Source of the DNA: DASYXT01 sp035934555 | GTDB lineage: Bacteria > Verrucomicrobiota > Verrucomicrobiia > Limisphaerales > UBA8199 | DNA length: 64,000 bases | Assembly (NCBI GenBank): GCA_035934555.1 | Contig: DASYXT010000075.1 | Coordinates: 62,001-126,000, forward strand | Direction of reading: 5' to 3' | Shown here: positions 59,326-64,000 of the stretch, piece by piece | Numbering within the stretch: the first letter of the stretch is position 1 | Layout of the letters: every line of letters begins with the position of its first letter | Made by a program: the position numbers and the translations under genes | Notes under the pieces: model-generated | What the model was told of the DNA's origin: nothing | Database searches by the model: none | What the model saw: only the letters and a program-made list of their open reading frames with translations

Positions 59326-60741
59326 TTAGGACAAAAGCTGCGGGCGATGTGCTGCGGTCTTAAGGACCAACTCGCCGAAAATCGTGTTCGCCCAGGCGAA
59401 CCAGGAACGCGTGAACTTCGTCGGGTCGTCCATGTTGAAGGCCTCGTGCATGAAACCGGTGCCGGCATGCGTCCGCCGCAAGGTTTCGAGGCAGTGCCGG
59501 ATTTCCTTATCGTCGGTGCTGGTCAGGCCCTGGACGATCAGGCCCAAGGGCCAGATCATCCCCATGCCCACATGCGGACCGCCCGGGCCCTCGGCGGCTT
59601 TGCCTTTGCAGAAATAAGGGTTGGCCTCCGAGAGCACCAACCGGCGCGTGTTGCGGTAGATGGGATCCCCAGGCTTGACCGCATCAATGTAGGGCAAAGA
59701 AAGGAGGCTGGGCACGTTGCCGTCATCAATGCAGTAATAGTTGCCGTACGCATCGACTTCGTAGGGATAAACGCGGCCCAATTTCGGATGCTCGATAACC
59801 GCGTGTTGGCGCAAGGCGCGCTCAACCTCATCGGCCAAGCCTCGGCAATCGGTCGCAGTTTGTGTATCGCGCGCCAGTTGGTCGAGCATTTCGGCGGCCT
59901 GGCGCAGACTGACCACGGCGAAAAAGTTCGAGGGTACCAGGAACGGGAAGATCGTCGCGTCATCGCTCGGACGGAAAATGGAATAAATGAGCCCAACCGG
60001 CTTGCATGGATTGCCATAACCACCGAGAGCGACGGTGTCGCTTTGAACTTCAGTGCGGCGTTGGAAGTGGTAGGGGCCCTTGCCGTGCTTGCGCTGTTGC
60101 TCGCGAAAGGTGCGCAACGTCGTGCGGATGGCGTCGTGCCAGGCGCCATCGAACGGTGCCGTATCGCCGGTGTATTTCCAATAATGGTAGGCGAGGCGAA
60201 TTGGGTAGCAGAGCGAATCGACTTCCCATTTGCGCTCGTGAACGCCGGGCTTCATGTCGGTGCGATCGCTTTGCCACTGGCTGACCTTGCTTTCGTCCTT
60301 GTAAAAAGCATTGGCGTAGGGGTCCTTCAGGATGCAACGTGTATGGCGATTGATCACGCCGGCGATAAGTTGCTGCAGCGCGCCGTCCTCTTTCATCAAC
60401 GGCAGGTACGGCCACACCTGCGCGGTGCTGTCGCGCAACCACATCGCATCAATGTCGCCGGTGATGACATAGGTGTCGGGCCGGCCCTCGAGCGTTTCAA
60501 AATCGACCGTGGTATCGAGCGTGTTGGGAAAACAATTCTCGAAAAGCCAGCCATACTCCGGGTTGCCGCACAGACGCTTGACTCGTTCGATGGCGCGCTC
60601 GACGGCCGCGCTCTTGAACTTGCGCTTGGATTCCGGCGTGCGAACGACCGGGAATTGCGAATCCCCGGCCCAGGCACGTGTGCTCAGAGCCAGACCGGAA
60701 GCGAGGAGGGAGCCATTACGGATAAACTGTCGTCGGTTCAT
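59326..60741 (-). CDS. GH125 exo-alpha-1,6-mannosidase family protein, Tat-like signal
   Basis: A 471-residue glycoside hydrolase, formerly DUF1237. The N-terminus NRRQFIRNGSLLASGLALS is a twin-arginine-like export signal. The (alpha/alpha)6 domain shows GDIDAMWLRDSTAQVWPYLP, DMKPGVHERKWEVDSLCYPI, GPYHFQRRTEV and ANPYFCKGKAAEGPGGPHVG. A family member removes alpha-1,6-mannose. It lies between the polysaccharide-synthesis cluster and a large membrane gene on the same strand. The substrate in this organism is unknown. Confidence 0.9.
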   Translation of the reverse strand: MNRRQFIRNGSLLASGLALSTRAWAGDSQFPVVRTPESKRKFKSAAVERAIERVKRLCGNPEYGWLFENCFPNTLDTTVDFETLEGRPDTYVITGDIDAMWLRDSTAQVWPYLPLMKEDGALQQLIAGVINRHTRCILKDPYANAFYKDESKVSQWQSDRTDMKPGVHERKWEVDSLCYPIRLAYHYWKYTGDTAPFDGAWHDAIRTTLRTFREQQRKHGKGPYHFQRRTEVQSDTVALGGYGNPCKPVGLIYSIFRPSDDATIFPFLVPSNFFAVVSLRQAAEMLDQLARDTQTATDCRGLADEVERALRQHAVIEHPKLGRVYPYEVDAYGNYYCIDDGNVPSLLSLPYIDAVKPGDPIYRNTRRLVLSEANPYFCKGKAAEGPGGPHVGMGMIWPLGLIVQGLTSTDDKEIRHCLETLRRTHAGTGFMHEAFNMDDPTKFTRSWFAWANTIFGELVLKTAAHRPQLLS

Positions 60742-60849
60742 AGAACTACAGGGGTTGTAATCTGGAGGGGAATCCCAGGAAAGGAAAAACGCCAGGTAAA
60801 AGCCTCACCAAGGCTCGATGACCTTGCAGCCCATGCGGCGGAAAGGCGT

Positions 60850-63465
60850 TCACTTGAACCCGATTTCGCCCCAGCAGGTCAGATCAAAGCGCGTCGGCGT
60901 CGCCGAAACCGACCGGGCGCGAAGGATCACCCGGCGCGGCTGCTCCCCTGGACAAGGAACAGCGAAGGGCTTCATGCCCCGATCATCCGGATTGCTGGCC
61001 GGCGTGAGTGTTTGGGAGTAGAGCAGACGGGTCGCCCCATCGGGCAGTTGCTCCTCGATGCGGAACTGAGCCCCTTCGGTTGCTGCGCGGAGAGAGTAAG
61101 CGCCCGGAGCGAAACCCAGGGTGCCGTGAATTATCCGCGCACCGGCGGGCACATCAAAGGTGAGGTAACCCCCCGGCGGGACGAACAACACCGGTTGGCC
61201 GACGACCTGCAGGACTGCGTTAGTGGGCCCAACGACCTCGGCCGGGGCGACCTCGAACCCGGGGAATTTCAGCAGGCGGACTAACTCGGGCGAGGTGCAG
61301 CGGCCTAGCTGGTTCTCGATTTTGAACAGCCGAAAATGGATCTGTCGTTGCCAGTATTGCAGGCTGCCTGCGGGCAGCTCGACCGAGAAAGCAACCGGCC
61401 GAGTGAGAGGCGTTCGCTGGTACAATCCGAGCACGTCATCATTTTCCAGCAGCAGCGGACTTGCGAGAAAGCCGGCGCTGAGCAACGGCGCCGGCGCGTG
61501 AAATTTCGCCAGGCGCAATCGGGCGTTCTCCTGCAACCAGACGCCCAGGCGGACTTCCGCCGGTTGGTAGGCTAGAGAACGGGCGCGGCCTAACAGAGTC
61601 GGCGCGAGCTCAAGTTCCAACCACAGGTTGGCTATGCCCTGGTCGCGCAAGTCCAGCAGTTGACCCGGTTCCAGCGTGCCCTCGCGCGCCAGGCGCAGGC
61701 GCGCAGACGCTGAATCGCGGTGCTTGAGTGCGAGGAACGGGCCTTCATTGCCCACCGGCTCATAATTGAACAGCAGGTCACGCAGCAACAAAGAGTCTTC
61801 CAGTGGCGGGAACCGCTCGTCGATGGGTTCCAGGCAGAACAGTGAATACGTCGGGGCTTCCGGGCCGAGATAGAACTGTTCGTTGAGCCGCATGAGCTGA
61901 CTGGAATAAGCCGCATAGCTCTGGAACACCGGCCGGGGCCGGTAATGAAGCTGATTAAAAACCGCGTGCGATTGGTGGAAGCCGAACACATCCACCGAGG
62001 CGGTTCCGAACTGTTTCTTGAGCCTGGGCAGTTGCATGGCGGAGGATTCAGCGCTCTGTAGTTCATCCAACCCGTGCCGGTAAGCGTCGGGGTTAACCAG
62101 CGCCCGGGAGTGTTCGGCGGCGAGCGCGGCGGGCCGGAGCAAACAACCCCTCACATCTCCCGCGAATAACAACACCGCAATGACGAGCGCTGAGGCGCAG
62201 ACCGTCGCCACTAACGCACCCCCCCAAAGATACGCGCGCCGGCTCGAATCGGCGAGAGTTGTAAGACCCAGCGCGGTGACCGGAACCGCGCAGAGGAACA
62301 ACTCAATGTGGTCACGGCCGATCCGCACGAACCCTTGCTTCCAAAGAAGGAACAGCCAGACCAACGTCCAACCGAGCAGCAAAGCGCGGCGCACCCGCGG
62401 GTGCGGCTCATCTTCACGCCTCGAGCAGAAACTCAAAAGGACCCCGGCGGGAACCGCCAACCCCAGGAGGCCAATACCCATCCATAAAAATACCGGCAGT
62501 TGTTCGACGCCCATGGCCCCCTGGTAACCGCTCGAGACAATGAACGCTCCGCGCAAAAACGCGCCGAGGTGCGTAAGCCGCTGGCCCAAGGCAATCCAGG
62601 TCGAGGCAAATCCGATTACAAACGCAAGAATGAGCACGACCGTAGCACGGTAACGGCGCCGCAGCAGCCAATCGCCGCCCACCAACCCCAGGCAAAGCAG
62701 ACCTGCGAAGAGCAGGGTGGCCTTGGCTAGCGAACCCACGATGACAAACGACAGTAGCCCGGCGACACAGAGCCCCAGAGGCGGCCAAACGCGATTAAGG
62801 GTCTGGGGGACTCGAGGCGACGGAGGCGAGAGCGGCAGAGGGCTGCCGCAGTCCAAGACGCTGATGCGCTGTTTGGCACGCCCCTCGTTCCGCGAGGTTT
62901 TGGACTGCGGCAGCCCTCTGCCGCTTTCCGGTGGCACGGCCGCTTTCAACGGCACCGGGCGCGCGCTGGCCGGTTGCAGGCACAGCAGCGTCCATGCGAG
63001 CAGGCCCAGGTTAAGCAATAGTTCGGTTCTGGGCTCGGTGTTCGCTGCCAGCAAAATCAGTACGGGAACGAGCACATAGCGCCACAGGGGGCGCATACGT
63101 AGCACAAGCATTCCCATTCCGCTGAGCGCTCCTGCTGTAATCAGCAGGTCGCCTAGCAACCGGAACGTCGGCGCATCCGGCCAATAAAATAGCGGCAACA
63201 GCATTCCCAATGGGCCATACGTGAAAACAATATCGGTTCCGAACTGTAAGCCCGCCCGATGCGCGTACCCGAGCACCGCTGCCCAGGCTGAGTCGGTATC
63301 CGCGCCGAGCGGCAGCCGAGGCAATGGCACCAAAACAAGACCGATGAGTATCCAGAGCAGCGTGAAGCCGAGCCAAGCAAGCAGGCGGGGCATGGTGGGC
63401 GTCCTCAATAGCCCAGCCGGTGGCGTGGTGTCCGTCCCGGTTGTTCGTTGCAGTTTGGCCGTCAC
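60850..63465 (-). CDS. Large polytopic membrane protein of unknown function, with a translated R1 element
   Basis: An 871-residue protein starting at GTG 63465, 1 bp after bioD. The first 450 residues or so contain about 10 transmembrane helices (for example about 29-49, 103-122, 130-141, 149-164, 226-260, 270-289), with a loop motif TDIVFTYGPLGMLLP at about 77-91 as in uncharacterised GT-C-like proteins. The rest is soluble, probably beta-rich, with a C-terminal jelly-roll-like region. Residues about 181-212 (SGRGLPQSKT ... VLDCGSPLPL) are encoded by an R1 palindromic element inside the gene, lying in the hydrophilic loop between helices 5 and 6. A glycan-related role is inferred only from neighbours. 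Confidence 0.8.
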   Translation of the reverse strand: MTAKLQRTTGTDTTPPAGLLRTPTMPRLLAWLGFTLLWILIGLVLVPLPRLPLGADTDSAWAAVLGYAHRAGLQFGTDIVFTYGPLGMLLPLFYWPDAPTFRLLGDLLITAGALSGMGMLVLRMRPLWRYVLVPVLILLAANTEPRTELLLNLGLLAWTLLCLQPASARPVPLKAAVPPESGRGLPQSKTSRNEGRAKQRISVLDCGSPLPLSPPSPRVPQTLNRVWPPLGLCVAGLLSFVIVGSLAKATLLFAGLLCLGLVGGDWLLRRRYRATVVLILAFVIGFASTWIALGQRLTHLGAFLRGAFIVSSGYQGAMGVEQLPVFLWMGIGLLGLAVPAGVLLSFCSRREDEPHPRVRRALLLGWTLVWLFLLWKQGFVRIGRDHIELFLCAVPVTALGLTTLADSSRRAYLWGGALVATVCASALVIAVLLFAGDVRGCLLRPAALAAEHSRALVNPDAYRHGLDELQSAESSAMQLPRLKKQFGTASVDVFGFHQSHAVFNQLHYRPRPVFQSYAAYSSQLMRLNEQFYLGPEAPTYSLFCLEPIDERFPPLEDSLLLRDLLFNYEPVGNEGPFLALKHRDSASARLRLAREGTLEPGQLLDLRDQGIANLWLELELAPTLLGRARSLAYQPAEVRLGVWLQENARLRLAKFHAPAPLLSAGFLASPLLLENDDVLGLYQRTPLTRPVAFSVELPAGSLQYWQRQIHFRLFKIENQLGRCTSPELVRLLKFPGFEVAPAEVVGPTNAVLQVVGQPVLFVPPGGYLTFDVPAGARIIHGTLGFAPGAYSLRAATEGAQFRIEEQLPDGATRLLYSQTLTPASNPDDRGMKPFAVPCPGEQPRRVILRARSVSATPTRFDLTCWGEIGFK
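62831..62925. repeat. R1 palindromic element inside a coding sequence
   Basis: A 95-bp element with perfect 26-bp inverted ends: AGCGGCAGAGGGCTGCCGCA plus GTCCAA on the left, and TTGGAC plus TGCGGCAGCCCTCTGCCGCT on the right. The reading frame of the membrane protein is open through it. Confidence 0.9.
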
Positions 63466-63466
63466 G

Positions 63467-64000
63467 TTAGTGGATTATCGCTTCGAGCACTCGGCTAAGC
63501 CGGCGCGCATGCTCGTGGAGGCGGCCCGCAGTGCGACAGCGCGGACCAAGAAACGGCAAGCGAAACAACGGCACTGAGCCCAGCAGCGCGGAGAGCGCGC
63601 CTGGGTTGGTGGCCGCGGAGGCGTCAGGCAACCGCGGGGACATCAGAACCACCTTTGAGCGGACACCATTTCTGGCTCCCTGCCTCGCCTGCGCAAGCGC
63701 ACGGACCGCCAGCAAGGTGTGATTGATTGTGCCGAGGCGATTGCGGGACACGATGACCGTTTCGCAGCGCAGCCGGGCGACCAGATCGAGCACGGTAAAA
63801 TTGTCACCGAGTGGAACGAGCAATCCGCCACAGCCTTCGACGAGGAGAAACTCATCCGAGGTCGTACCACTCAGGTGGCGCGCGGCTATGGACCTTATAT
63901 GCCAGGTTACCGTCTGCAGTTTTACAAGGCGCTGCGGTGTGCGCCGGGTCGCGACCCACGGGGCCACGGGCTGGGCAAAGTAGAATGGGTTAACTTCCTC
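63467..64000 (-). CDS. bioD: Dethiobiotin synthetase, N-terminus outside the window
   Basis: The C-terminal part of ATP-dependent dethiobiotin synthase (biotin pathway). The frame is open to base 64000 and reads EVNPFYFAQPVAPWVATRRT, the lid/substrate segment of BioD; a GTG at 63967 is internal. The conserved FLLVEGCGGLLVPLGDN (normally EGAGG; here EGCGG) is the metal/phosphate loop, and VIVSRNRLGTINHTLLAVRAL is the adenine/subunit-interface segment. About 50-60 N-terminal residues with the P-loop lie beyond the edge. The next gene begins 1 bp after its stop; other bio genes may lie to the right. Confidence 0.9.
   Translation of the reverse strand, partial: EEVNPFYFAQPVAPWVATRRTPQRLVKLQTVTWHIRSIAARHLSGTTSDEFLLVEGCGGLLVPLGDNFTVLDLVARLRCETVIVSRNRLGTINHTLLAVRALAQARQGARNGVRSKVVLMSPRLPDASAATNPGALSALLGSVPLFRLPFLGPRCRTAGRLHEHARRLSRVLEAIIH

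Noticed and set aside
59281..61284. A 667-codon plus-strand frame antisense to the GH125 and membrane-protein genes
   Set aside because: It runs across two real genes and the spacer, starts in an R2 repeat, has no recognisable domain, and is expected from high GC on the opposite strand.

Overview
The window is a GC-rich bacterial chromosome segment with 53 protein-coding genes, two of them cut by the window edges, and no rRNA, tRNA, CRISPR array, insertion sequence or phage gene that I can see. The gene content points to the phylum Verrucomicrobiota, probably the Limisphaerales/Pedosphaerales group. The clues are an orphan prepilin-type pseudopilin with a DUF1559-like C-terminus, a GH106-type glycosidase beside a sulfatase, a DUF1080 protein, a small SIDQIEEA-type protein, and dispersed palindromic elements. 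This assignment is inference; no marker rRNA is present. Housekeeping genes are scattered rather than grouped: hisB and hisC are 21 kb apart, and nadA, panC and pckG each stand alone.

Layout. 1-6.5 kb: 3' part of an RNase E/G gene, an ECF sigma / anti-sigma / secreted-protein operon, hisB, a pseudopilin and a TPR-sulfotransferase. 6.8-10.4 kb: membrane histidine kinase, class II DAHP synthase, NUDIX hydrolase. 10.5-14.2 kb: an Mla-like lipid transport operon (permease, ATPase, MCE protein) followed by a secreted protein. 14.2-20.8 kb: an alpha/beta hydrolase, an Rrf2 regulator, a PI-PLC-like phosphodiesterase, a TMTC-like TPR membrane protein and two small exported proteins. 20.8-26.8 kb: dinG, a left-handed beta-helix transferase, panC, a glutaredoxin-like protein, hisC and a BON lipoprotein. 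26.8-35.1 kb: a minus-strand polysaccharide-degradation block (GH106-like, sulfatase, DUF1080, Tat-exported aldo/keto reductase). 35.3-41.5 kb: DUF218, hemW, a flavin reductase, an OPT transporter and nadA. 41.6-44.4 kb: an operon of sugar kinase, PIG-L deacetylase and nucleobase-type deaminase. 44.6-51.0 kb: a P1B-4 metal ATPase, pckG and an NtrC-type two-component pair. 51.1-59.2 kb: a surface-polysaccharide cluster with a complete CapE/CapF/CapG-type UDP-N-acetyl-L-fucosamine route, two GT4-type glycosyltransferases, a WecG-type transferase and a TyvE-like epimerase. 59.3-64.0 kb: a GH125 mannosidase, a large membrane protein and the 3' part of bioD.

The strongest non-textbook signal is in the repeats. 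One family (here R2) has two copies of a GCGGACTTTAGTCCGC-like palindrome about 50-80 nt apart. Most of its copies lie within about 30 bp of a stop codon, one copy supplies a gene's stop codon, and one copy carries matching internal duplications in both arms. A second family (R1) has 26-bp perfect inverted arms; one full copy sits inside the open reading frame of the 871-residue membrane protein and is translated. Other points of note are an Mla-type ATPase that has lost its Walker B glutamate and H-loop histidine, and a sugar kinase / PIG-L / deaminase operon of unknown substrate.
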